Positions 34,401 through 45,359 of a stretch of DNA of 64,000 nucleotides are shown piece after piece; position 1 is the first letter of the stretch; every line of letters begins with the position of its first letter. The position numbers and the translations under genes were made by a program. Origin of the DNA: Cordilura impudica (Eukaryota > Arthropoda > Insecta > Diptera > Scathophagidae); the NCBI GenBank assembly GCA_963682025.1, contig OY821521.1, positions 195,362,526 through 195,426,525 of the forward strand. Direction: 5' to 3'. Below the pieces are notes generated by a model. The model made no database searches and was not told the DNA's origin. It was given only the letters and a program-made list of their open reading frames with translations.

Positions 34401-37400
34401 AAAAATATTTATGCATATTTTGCTTCAAATACATATTTGGTGTATTTTTTATTGAAAAACTTTAAAAAATTTCTATACGAATCAATAAATTTACAATAAA
34501 CTGCTTTGCTTTAAATGCATTTTTTAGCATATTTACAAAAAAAAAAGATTTTTAACTTTACCATAAATATCTATTCGAGTCAATAAATTTCCAATAAATT
34601 GGCATCAATTTATTGTTGCATATATTTGCATATCTTCATTTAAAATCATGTTTTTGCATATTTTCATAAAATTTTTTATTTAATGAATTTTTTTATATTA
34701 AATATTTATCCAAATCAAATGATTTGTAGCTGCATATTTTTGCATATTTTGCTTTAAACTTATGTTTTTGCATATTTTTTTTATTAAAAAGCTCATTTAT
34801 TAAACCTTTTGCCATAAATATCAATCCGAATTTTATATAAAATGTCATCCACATGTTGCATATTTTGCTTACTTACATGCATATTTTTTCTTTAAAATGT
34901 TCATTTATTAAACTATTTGCAATAAATATCGATTCGAATTAATCAATTTAAAAAACTGACATCGATTTCTAGTTGCACATATTTTGCATATTTTGCTTTA
35001 AATTTGGGTTTTTGCAGATTTTCTCCAAAATGAGCATTTATTTAAGTTTTTTTCTAAAAATCTATTTGAATCCATATATCTGCAATTAAACGGCATCGGT
35101 TTGTTGATGCATATTTTTTTTATATTTTGCTTCAAGTGCATGTTTTTGCTTATTTTCATTGAAACGCTATATTATTGAAGTTTTGTCATAAATATTTATT
35201 CGAATCAATAAAATTATAATAAAATGGCATTGGTATGTAGGTGCATATTTTGCTTTAAATTCATATTTTTGCATATTTTCTTAAAACATCTCATTAATTG
35301 CAATTTTTCATAAATCTGTATCCAATTCATAAATATTTTATCAAGAGTCAATAAATTTTCTGTAAAATTACTTTTATTTGTTGTTACATATTTTCGCATA
35401 TTTTTCTTCAAATTATTTTTTTGCATATCTATATATTAATAGGCTAGGTGATTTCTTGTGACCGATGTTTTGTTCTACCGTTTTATCCCGATTTAGACAA
35501 AGCGTATTTTTTTTGAAAAGTATTTCTTTTTAGCTGTTCACCAGACTTACAGATTTTAAAATTTGTGCCTCTATTTTGAGTAAATTGCATTTAAAGTTGC
35601 TATTAACACATACATAAAATTATATATTGCTATGTGTGTGTTTATTAAATTTGTTGATCTGTTTGTAAGTTTGTTTTCTTCATTAACAATAATAATAAAC
35701 CAAAAAAGTGTTGGTTTGTGAATTGGCTAAGTTGAAAAGAAAGTTCCCTAGAATTTGCACTCGAATTTCGAGCGCTGGAATCTGCTAGTTTTCATTAAAA
35801 TGTTTAATTATTAAACTTTTGTAATAAATATCTATCCGAATTAATGAAGTTGGATTAAAATGTAATCGATATGTATATAGTTGCATATTTCTGCATATTT
35901 TGCTCTAGACATATGTTTTTGCATATTTACATGAAACTGCTTATTTGCTGAAATTTTTTAAGAAATATCTATCTGAATGCATATTTTTGCATATTTGCTT
36001 TAAATGCGTGTTTTTGCATATTTTTATCGTAATACTCATTTATAGAACTTATTTCAATATAGTTATTCGAATCAATAAATTTCGAATTTGATGATGCATA
36101 TTTTTGCATATTTTCAAAAGAATGTGATTCATTAAAAATCTTTCATAAATAACTATACGAGTTATTAATTTTCTTTAAATTGGCATCGATTTGTTAATGC
36201 ATATTTTTGCATATTTTTGAATATTATTGCATATTTTTGCTTTAAATGTAGATTTTTTATTTTTTTTATATCAAAAAGCTGACTCGTGAACTTTAGTTAT
36301 AAATATCCGATCAATAAATTTAGAATAAAATTGTATCAATTTGTAGTTGTATATTTTTGCATATATTGCTTTAAAGGCATATTTTTGCATATTCTCATAA
36401 AATTGCTCTTTAATGAACTTTTTCATTAATATATATCCGTATTAAAAAATTTTGAAAAAATCGTCTCGATTTGAGGTTGCATATTTTTGCATATTTTGCT
36501 TTAAATGCATGTTTTTTTTTTTGCATATTTTCAGCGAAATACTAATTTGTTGAGCTTATGTCAAAATACGAGTCTATAAAAGTCCAACATTTTGAATTTT
36601 TTTTTAGCATAAATTGCTTTAAATGCATGTTTTTCCATATTTTCATCGAAACACTAATTTTTTGTTTTTTTTTTTCTTAAATATCCACTTAGATGAATGA
36701 ATATATGCATGGAAAAGTGGCATTGATTTGTAAATAGTTGTATATTTTGTTTGCATATTTTTCTTTAAGTGTATATTTTTGCATATTTTCAAAAGAATGC
36801 TAATTCTTTGAACATTTTTCATGAATACCTATGCAAGCCATCAAATTTTCCATAAATTGGCATCGATTTGTTGATATATATTTTTGCATATTTCAAATTT
36901 TTTTGCACATTTTTGCTTTAAATGCATGTTTCTTATTTTCAATTTATCAAAATATTCAATTATGAGCTTTCGTCTTAAATATCTATCCGAATCAAAAAAT
37001 TTAGAAAAAAATTGTATCGAGTTGTACATGCATATTTTTTATTATTTTGCTATAAATGCATGTTTTTGCATATTTTCATCGACATACGCATTTATTGAGC
37101 TTATTTCAAAATAGCTATCCGAATTAATAAATTTCTAATTAACGATTTTTTGATGCATATTTTTGCATATTTAGCTTTAAATGCATCTTTTCGATAATTT
37201 CATCGAAATACTCATTTATTAATTTATTTTCTTAAATATCTATGATAAAATAGCATCGATTTGTAGTTGCATTTTTTGGTGTGGATATTTTGCTTTAAAT
37301 GCATGTTTTTGCATATTTTCATTTTAATGTTTAATTATTGAACTTTTTGCATAAATTTGTATCCGAATCACTATACAATAAAAATACATCATTCGAAACT

Positions 37401-40400
37401 TTTCGAATACCTGATTTTTGTTGACTTTTCAGAATTAAAATAATAATTACAGAAAAGAATATGTATATAATACCTACATTGAGGTACCACTTAATGTTGC
37501 CGGCACTCGATCCGCTCGTCCTGCAAACACATATATGTGATTCACCCTCCCTATAGACTATAGTGCGATCTAAGACATCACGTCCATCACATTGAATATT
37601 AAGCATTTTCTTTAATTCCAAAATAATGTGTTGACGAATACTTTGCGGTTGTATTTCACAAAAGTAGTTGCCCGCATCATCTGCCTGGACATTTTTCACT
37701 ACAATGGAGTTGTTTTTTAAAGTCTCCACTCGCTTATTCAACGAATATTGACCATGAGCATAAACGTCGTGGTCCTTATACCAAATTACAACGTTATTTA
37801 CTGTAAAATGAACGGATGTATGAGTCAGTCATGCAAAATAGTTCTTATTTTAACTGTTATCAGATCAACAAAAAAAAAATAAACAAATAAAACGCTAGCA
37901 GATTTTACTCACCGTGAAAATTTCTTACGTCACAGTTTAGTAGAACATCCGTTTTGGGATACGCTGAAACAAGAACATGGGCTTGTTCAAAATATGGTGG
38001 CTCCTCTTTGACAGCTGTTAAAGGCTTCGGACTTTCTGCTTCATTCTCATTGCCCGTATAATCGTAATCGATGTAGTAGTCCTCATCATCAACATCATCA
38101 TTATTCGAACTCTCTGTTTCGACAACTGGCTGGGCATTACTTGGCGCTTAAAGGAGTCGAGTGAGATGTTAGAGGTTAATACGTACTGAAACTTGGTCAA
38201 AGAAAAAAATACATACGATTTGTTTACTACATATGCGATACGACAAAGCACAATGAAAAAGATTAATGAATGTTGCAAAAAAAAAGAAAAACATGTGAGT
38301 GTCGCCTAAAATTGTACAACAACGATTTATGTGGCCAAATAAATTAATATCTTATGAATATTGTCAATTTCAAGGTTTGTTTTGTTTTTTTTTTTTACAT
38401 AAAATCAAACATATATCTTTAATTAATAATTCATATAATAATTTGCAAATCTATACAAATATATAGTTCAGTTTAGTTCACAAGATATAAGATAATTACG
38501 TATATTGTTTTTTTTATTAGCACTGTGCATAAATGTGTTGTTATCTCAGTTGATATTGACATAGGGTTGAGTAAGAGCATACAGATATTTACAAAAAAAA
38601 AAAAAAAAAAAAAATAAAAAACAAATAAAAAATAAAAAATGTTTCAATATTAAGTTTATTAGGTAGTTTTCATATCAGAAAGTAAATACAAAAACAAGTA
38701 AGAAAATTATAGTCGGTCTAGACCGACTATACGATACCCTATACCATGCGTTTAGAAACTCTATCTCTTAGGCCCAACTAACTGGATATAGAAAATAAGC
38801 AAAAACCAAATTTGAGTGGGATTTTTATTAGTTTTTTTGGCTGCAGACATGAAAAAGTTCATATCGGATGATATATCTATATGGGGACTAGGTCCAAAAA
38901 TGGACCGATCCTGATCATGTTTGGTAAAGTCTCTTTTATTTTGCAAAAATATGTACAAACAAAATTTGAGAAGAATCAGTGCAATATTTTTGTTTTTTAA
39001 TAGATTTAAGTGAAGATCGGGAAGCAGCTCTATATGGGGTCAAAGAGATCATTTTTGGACTACTCATTAGTGGATGTAATGAACGCATACAAACCCAATT
39101 TGAGTAAGATCTATATGACAATTTGGATCTTATGGCAATTTATGTCGATTTCATATGGGTAATTTGTATGGGGGCTAGGTCTGAACATGGACCGATTCTC
39201 ACCAATTTCAATAGCGTTCATCCCATGGCCGATAAAAGCTTATATACCAAATTTCATCAAAATATATTCATATTTGCGACCTGCAGTTTGATTACAAGCT
39301 TTACATGGACACACAGACGGACGGACGGACATTGTTAAATCAACTCAGAAAGTGATTCTGATTCGATCGGTATAATTAAAGATGGGTCTAGGTCAAATAT
39401 TTTTGGTTGTTACAAACAGCAGAACAAAGTCATTATACCCAAACCACATAGTGGTATAGGGTATAACAAATGGGCGTTTAAACAAACGTTCCACTTAAAA
39501 AAAAGTTATAGTCCAAATTAATCAAACGTAAACGTAAATGATATACATAAATGAGTAGTCCTACATAAACGTAACCTATCGTTGTGCAGCATTCTGTTGA
39601 ACAAAGATTTTTGAATCCGTTGTTATGTGAAAATTCTAAATAGTTGCTTTATTTATGTTAAAAAAAAAAACTAGCAAAAACAAAAAAAATATGACATTTG
39701 TGAAAAATATCAAAAAATATGATCAATAAAAGATTAATTTTATTGGTCCAAGCTAATGATCTAATAAATTTACAATAAAATAGCATCCCTTTGTAGTTGT
39801 GTATTTTTGCATTAATTGCATATTTTGCCATATTTTCATCTTAATTCTCATTGATATAACTTTTATCACAATTATCTAGCCGAATTAATAAAATTACAAT
39901 AAAATGGCTTCGATTTATAATTGCATATTTTTGCATATTATACTATAAATGAAATTCTTAGCATATTTTCATCAACATATTCGTCAAATGATCTTTTTCA
40001 TAAACATCTATACCAATCTATAAATTCACTATAAAATGTCAGCGATTTTTAGTTGCATATCTTTGCATTTTTTTCTTTAATTGATTTTTATCATATTTTC
40101 TGCAAAATGTTAATATTCTGAATTTTTTCATAATTATCTAAATAAATTTGCAATTAAACGGCTTAATTTCGTAATTACATATTTTTTTTTGCGTATTTTG
40201 CTTTAAATGCATGTTTTCCATATTGTCGTCAAATTGCTCCTTTATTAATCTTTTTTTATATTTATCTAGCCGAATTAATAAATTTACAATAAAATGGCAT
40301 AGATTTGTATATGCATATTATGCTTTAAATGCATGCTTTTGCTCATTTCTCATAAAAAATTAATTTATTAAATTCTTTCATATGTATCCCTCCAAATAAA

Positions 40401-43400
40401 TAAATTTATAATAAAATGGCATATATTTGTATAAGCAAATTTTTACATATTTGGCTTTAAAGGCATGTTTTAGCACACTTTCATCAAAATTCTCATTTAT
40501 ATGTAACTTTTATTACAATTATCTAACCGAATTAATAAATGGCTTCGATTTGAGCTTGCATATTTTTGCATATTTTGCTTTAAATGTATATTTTTGTATA
40601 TTTTTATCAAAGTGCTTATTTATTAAGCTTTTTGCATGAATACCTATCCGAGTCAATAAATTTATAATGCAATGACTTCGATTTGTTGTTGCATATTTTT
40701 GCATATTTTGCTTTAAATGCATGTTTTTGCATATTTTCACCAAAATGCTCATTTATTGAACTTTTTTTTTATAAATATGTATTCGAATCAATAAATTGAC
40801 AATAAAATGGCTCCAATTCTTAATTGCATATTTTTGCATATTTTGCTTAAAATGCATATATTTTAATTTTTTCATCAAAATGCCCATTTATTAATAATTT
40901 TTCATAAATATCTATGCAAATCAATCAATTTACAATAAAATTGCATGGTTTTATATATGGATATTTTTGCATATTTGGCTTTAATAGCAATTTTTTTGCA
41001 TATTTTCTTCAAAATACTTATTTATTGAACTTTTTCATAAATTTGTTTCTGAATTAATAAATTTGTAATAAAATTGCATAGATTTATATGTGCATATTTT
41101 TGCATATTTTTCTTTAAATGCATGTCTTTGCATATTTTCAAAAAAATATTTAGTTATTGAATTTTTTTTTCATAATTATCTATCCGAATAAATAGCATTA
41201 CAATAAAATGTCAGCGAGTTTTAATTGCATAACTTTATACCTTTTATCATAATTATTTAGCAGAATTATTAATTTTCATCGATTTATATTAGCACATTTC
41301 CATATTTTCATAAAAATTCCAATTCATTGAATTTTTTTCATTAATATCTATCCGAATCAATAAATTTACACTAAAATGGAGTCCGTATGTAGTTGCATAT
41401 TTTTTACATATTTTGCTTCAAATGCATATCCTTGGATATTTTCATTAAAATTTTTTCATAAACATCTATCTAAATCAACAAACTTATAATAAATTGGCTT
41501 CGATTTGTACCTGTATATTTTTGCACTTTTTGCTTTAAATGCATGTTCTTGCATATGTTCGTTTATTGAATTTTTGTCATAATTTTCTATCCGAATTGAT
41601 AAATTTATAATAAAATGCCATAGATTTGTAGTTGCATATTTTTGCATATTTTGCCTTAAACGCACGTTGTTGTATGTTTTCATCATAGTTCTGTTTTAAT
41701 AAAACTTTTTCATAAATATTAATTCGAATCAATAAATTTGCAATAAAATAACAACGATGTGTAGTTGCATATTTTTGCATATTATCTCTTATATGTATAT
41801 TCTTGGATATTTTCATCAAAATGCTCTTTAAATGAATTCATTTATCTTTTTGATAAATTTCTATCTAAATCAATAAATTTGCAATAAAATAGCAACGATG
41901 TGTGTTGCATATTTTAGTTTAAATGCATGTTTTTGCTTATTTTATGAAAATACGTTTTTCGTAAATAGCTACCCGCATTAATAAATAAAAAATAAAATGG
42001 TGGCGACACGTCCATATTTCTGCATATTTTGCTTTAAATGCAAGTTTTAGCATATTTTCGCCAAAATGCTTAATTGTTGATCTTTGCTTTTATAACATAA
42101 CATCGACTTATAGTTGCATATATTTCAAAGTTCTCGTTTGTTAAACTCTTTACATAAATATCTATTCGAATCATTAAAACTAGCAGATTCCAGCCCACGA
42201 AATTCGAGTGCAAATTTTAGGAAATTTTATTTTTTCATTAAATAAGGACCCTAAAGGTATGCTAATCAGTTATAGCCAATTCACAAATCAACACAAAAAA
42301 CAAACTCATTTTTATTACAAACACATTAACAAATTTAATAAACACACACATAGCATTGTATAATTTTATGTATGTGTTAGTAGCAACTTTAAATGCAATT
42401 TACGCAAAATAAAGGAAAAAATTTTAAAATCTGTAAATCTTCAAAACGGTTAAAATGAAATACCTTTCAAATAATATAGGTTTGGTCAAAATCGGGATAA
42501 AACGGTAGAACAAAACATCGGTCATTACTATAAAATGGTATCGATTTGCTAGTATATATCAGTTTGTCATTCCGTTTGTAACGCAGCGTCCTTCTATCTA
42601 CCTGCCCATCTGTCTGTCTGTTAAAATCACGCTCATTCGCCCAATAAACTATTTACCTGGGTAAACTTAGGATAATATTGTTTATCAATATTTTGAGCAG
42701 GTTGATATTTCAAATGGGGAAAATCGAGCATGATTCTGGCAAGATATGTCCAAAAATATGAAGATACCTCTTAACAATGCTACAAATTCAGTGTTTTTAT
42801 TGTAATAGTTTAGAGTTAAGTTTATCAAATTGCTTACTTTTTCAAATATTTTGTTTATATTTATAAATAGTGCATTAAGTCCAGATATTAATGTAAACGT
42901 AAAACCCAATATAACACTCTTACTTGTTTCATTTAAAATCAAGTTCCGAAGTCTTCGTATAAATATTCTCCTCTTCTCTTAACAGAAATTGATATAATTT
43001 TACTTTTTATAGAATTAAAAAATTTTGATTAGGCTCTGAATTATTATTTAAATTAAACAATAAGTGCGTATTTTAGTTTTTCGTGCCTGAAATTGTTTGA
43101 AGTTATTAAATTTAAAAAATGGTTAAAAAAGTTCATGCATATAATGTAAATAATGTATAAATAAATGTATTTTCGCAAATTTTTATAAATTATAAGTAAT
43201 TTGGCTGATTTAAGTAGAGTGTAACTTTTAAAAATGGCAGTACATTTAGGGCTAATGAGTTTTTTCAGTTTGTAAATCCATTTGTAACTCATCGAAATAA
43301 AGTCCGGAGCCTCCATTAAAGGTGAACCGATCTGGCAATGTCCGACTGTCTGTCTTTTGAAAACATTCTCCTGTCCTCACAAAGTCGACTGGGTCACACT

Positions 43401-44727
43401 ACTTAAACTTAAAATATTCGTCATAATCTGCACAAGTTTGGACTTGAAATTGGAGGCTCTGGACCACATATTTGAGGAATGACATATGAAAATGTAGTCA
43501 AAAATGTTTAAACGTAACAGAACATGTGCATATAGATATATATCAGCGATTCATACACATTTTTGTTTGCTTGTTGATTTTGTTTTTGTTTTTTGTACAT
43601 GTAATCGAACAACAACAAGCGAAAAAATGTGTATGCATTGTTAATAAACAAACAAACAAACAAAAATGATTTTGTTCATTGCATTTAAAATTTGCTTTCA
43701 ACTAAAAAGCACGAAAATACCTAAAATTTTTGTTAATTATCTTATTTCTTTTAAACATCATTGTAAAAAAATCTGGGCATTTTAAATCGAAATCTAGCCT
43801 TTTTTGTCTCTTAATGTTAAGAACCTTGGTAGAGGTTATTAAATATTCCGCACAGCCGAACTTGCGTAACATGCCTTAATTAGGTATCGTACGACATTTC
43901 AACTAAATTTAACAGAATAAAAAGTCACATGCTTTAAAAAAATATAAAAAAATTATACTGGCCGAAAAAGGGTTAATATATATGACCCAGAGATGTAATG
44001 TGTTGCTAATTTAATTAATATGTTACTGCTATGCCTTCAAATGGGATGACATTTATCAATGTCTTCATTCAATTGGGAAAACAAATTTTTCTTTAAGTGT
44101 ATCACTATAATAAATGGTGGCAGGTAGGAACGCAAGAACTAAGATAACTTTAGAAAAATTATTAACGTGCATATACGGACTTTCCAACCAACAAACAAAA
44201 TAACAAATTGGATAAGCTTTCTGATAAGATAACATTCATATTTATGTACGTATGCCTGTATAATTTCAAGATGACAGAACGTACGCATTCTTAGGCCAGC
44301 ATGAGTTTAATAAAGTATTAACAATTTCTCCAAATTTGTCTACTTAAGTTAATATAAATATAATAAATCATATTTAGAATTTGGGAACGGTATAATGATG
44401 ATGATGATTTTCCTTTATATAATAAATTTTCGTTTTCGAATGTTTAAAGATCCAATCGAACAGCAGTTGATGAGAAAGAGAGTGAGAAAAAAGTATGAAT
44501 GAAAATGAAAATAAACATGATTTGCTTGTGTGTTTGTGTGCATGTGTTCTAGATATTTTTTATTTTTTTTTTATATTTATTTGACAATTGCAATGTTTTA
44601 ATGTTTTTTTGTTTTTATTTTTGCATTTTCTTCCACAATTATGACACAGCAGCTAATTTTAACACTTACCGTTGCTAATGAATCCTAAAACTAGGCAAAT
44701 AACTAAAAGCCAACTTCGTTCGTTCAT
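31275..44727 (-). CDS. second GPI-anchored three-Ig/FN3 adhesion protein, 7 exons
   Basis: Exons 44727-44670, 38146-37913, 37800-37478, 34340-33945, 33886-33725, 33659-33464 and 31414-31275 join in frame to give 502 residues. The order is a signal peptide (1 to about 19, WLLVICLVLGFISN), then an acidic tyrosine-rich segment (about 20-75, with DDVDDEDYYIDYDYTGNE). Next come Ig1 (C91, W104, C145 in DAGNYFC), Ig2 (C188/C190, W near 202, C236 in SGIYQC), Ig3 (C279, C334 in DLGEYICQAE), FN3 (about 346-447, ending with KTKNIVGWSKFSTPF) and a hydrophobic GPI-type tail (SILLLSLLLVLNYN). The architecture equals that of the Wrapper-like gene, with which it is convergent, so they are probably ancient paralogues. 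Known relatives are the Wrapper/Klingon/Lachesin group; I cannot name the orthologue. Introns 1 and 3 (3.1 and 6.5 kb) are largely satellite and repeats. Confidence 0.88.
31895..33310. repeat. 18-bp minisatellite, array E3, with two strand switches
   Basis: This array lies in the last intron of the second Ig gene. Units read TTTTCTTAAAAAAGTACC to about 32,420, switch to AAGAAAAGGTACTTTTTT from about 32,430 to 33,100, then switch back to 33,310. Confidence 0.88.
33464..33659 (-). CDS. second Ig gene exon 6: FN3
   Basis: It reads AYTWSSTTVIHTQRHENGIW, then HEMKLIPGEWQTRMKTKNIV and GWSKFSTPF. It closes with an acidic DDNDVEEE run. Donor GAGG|gtgagt, phase 1; reading through would hit TAG two codons later. 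Confidence 0.88.
33725..33886 (-). CDS. second Ig gene exon 5: end of Ig3, start of FN3
   Basis: It reads NAIGSNQLRTHLMLEPERGQ, then ITIQWLVRSLQSLSEAVLDY and KMAG. The donor is GGC|gtacgt. Phase 0 on both sides. Confidence 0.87.
33945..34340 (-). CDS. second Ig gene exon 4: Ig2 end and Ig3
   Basis: It reads GHRVNETIGELEDGSIILSD, then DYHSGIYQC, then the complete Ig3 (ADLYCDYRGD, ITHWLKNNRPLS, LGEYICQAE). Acceptor CCCTTCTTAG, donor GAG|gtaatt, phase 0. Confidence 0.92.
34385..37375 (+). repeat. ~135-bp satellite (family D) filling intron 3 of the second Ig gene
   Basis: Tandem diverged units share GCATATTTTGCTTTAAAT, TTTTTGCATATTTTCAT, TTATTGAACTTTTTCATAAA and TCAATAAATTT. They occupy nearly the whole intron between exons at 37,478 and 34,340, interrupted by a family-H element at 35,436-35,788. 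Confidence 0.9.
35436..35788 (-). mobile_element. family-H element, ~350 bp, inside satellite D
   Basis: In minus orientation it starts CTAGCAGATTCCAGCGCTCG with the palindrome CTCGAAATTCGAG and ends ...CGGTCACAAGAAATCACCTA plus G. It has clean edges against satellite D, so it inserted after the array formed. Non-coding. Confidence 0.78.
37478..37800 (-). CDS. second Ig gene exon 3: Ig1 end and first half of Ig2
   Basis: It reads NNVVIWYKDHDVYAHGQYSL, then DDAGNYFCEIQPQSIRQHII, then a cysteine-containing Ig2 half ending GNIKWYLN. Donor AAT|gtaggt, phase 0, joins to GHRVNE. The first part is paralogous to the exon at 58,870-59,174. Confidence 0.9.
37913..38146 (-). CDS. second Ig gene exon 2: acidic N-terminus and first Ig strand
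   Basis: It starts PSNAQPVVETESSNNDDVDD, passes through a Tyr/Asp cluster, and ends with AYPKTDVLLNCDVRNFH, the first Ig1 cysteine strand. Acceptor CCTTTAAG, donor CACG|gtgagt, phases 1/1. Confidence 0.85.
38694..39466 (-). repeat. GTCY repeat family A, copy in intron 1 of the second Ig gene
   Basis: A complete copy in minus orientation, from ACAAGTAAGAAAATTATAGT to CACATAGTGGTATAGGGTAT, with GACGGACGGACGGACATTG near 39,314. It is the clearest full-length example in the window. Confidence 0.87.
39755..42178 (+). repeat. ~135-bp satellite (family D), second array
   Basis: The same unit and orientation as the array at 34-37 kb (for example GCATATTTTGCTTTAAAT near 40,560, 40,700 and 40,830, spaced about 135). 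It lies in intron 1 of the second Ig gene and ends against a family-H element. Confidence 0.9.
42179..42530 (+). mobile_element. family-H element
   Basis: CTAGCAGATTCCAGCCCACG at the left and ATCGGGATAAAACGGTAGAA then ACATCGGTCA at the right. The terminal CCTAG is lost; satellite-like DNA resumes briefly before a family-B repeat. Confidence 0.75.
42543..42932 (+). repeat. GTCY repeat family B, copy
   Basis: A degenerate core (CTACCTGCCCATCTGTCTGT) followed by the family-B body (CTATTTACCTGGGTAAACTT, CCAGATATTAATGTAAACGT) and the ACACTCTTACTTGTTT terminus. Confidence 0.75.
42933..44669. other. remainder of intron 1 of the second Ig gene
   Basis: A/T-rich sequence with no coding signal. An imperfect inverted repeat at about 43,551-43,642 has ATACACATTTTTGTTTGCTT facing AAGCGAAAAAATGTGTATGC. 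Otherwise nothing is recognised. Confidence 0.45.
44670..44727 (-). CDS. second Ig gene exon 1: signal peptide
   Basis: MNERSWLLVICLVLGFISN, with a good start context (CTCAAAATG) and donor ACG|gtaagt in phase 1. It is 6.5 kb from exon 2. I assign it to this gene by strand, phase and the absence of another signal-peptide exon. Confidence 0.75.
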
Positions 44728-45359
44728 TTTGAGCTGAGTTCTTTTTGTTACTTTGGTTTTCTTATATCTTGCTTGTTAAGTGTTATATTGACTTTGGCTA
44801 AAATAAATAGTTTCCATTACTTTAACAAACACAGATTAATAAAAATAAAAATTAATTTTTTTTTAATTCTTCACCGTTTGAATTTTTATATTTTTATAAA
44901 ATTTGCTAATTTTTTTAATAATTACACTGTATTTAATTTTCTTCACATTTTTCACATTTATTTGTGAGATATTGATCTTGTTTTGTTCTCAAACACTACA
45001 CAGTTTTATGAAAATTATTTTTTTTTAAATATAATAAATTTAACATCATTAAAACAGCGCGTTTATCACCTCAACCCTACTCAGTGTACCTCAAATATTA
45101 CTAGTTTGTCGTAATATCAAAATTAAACTAAACTGTAATTGCGCCAACGAGACCATTTCGAGTAAGTACACCTACAACGTGTACTCGTACTTAGTTAGTA
45201 TAGTCAGATCACTGCTAACGTAAAAATTCTCACATTTTATATTTGTTTCCACCAACACATACTAGCAACATGTATCTCAACAAATCTGCAAACTTGTAGT
45301 ACTTTTCTAGGCATTGTTTGCATGAAACGCCCTTAACCAAAAAATTATGAACAAAAATA
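44728..45359. other. upstream region of the second Ig gene
   Basis: A/T-rich; expected to hold the promoter and 5' UTR on the minus strand. I cannot point to a convincing core promoter. Confidence 0.35.
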
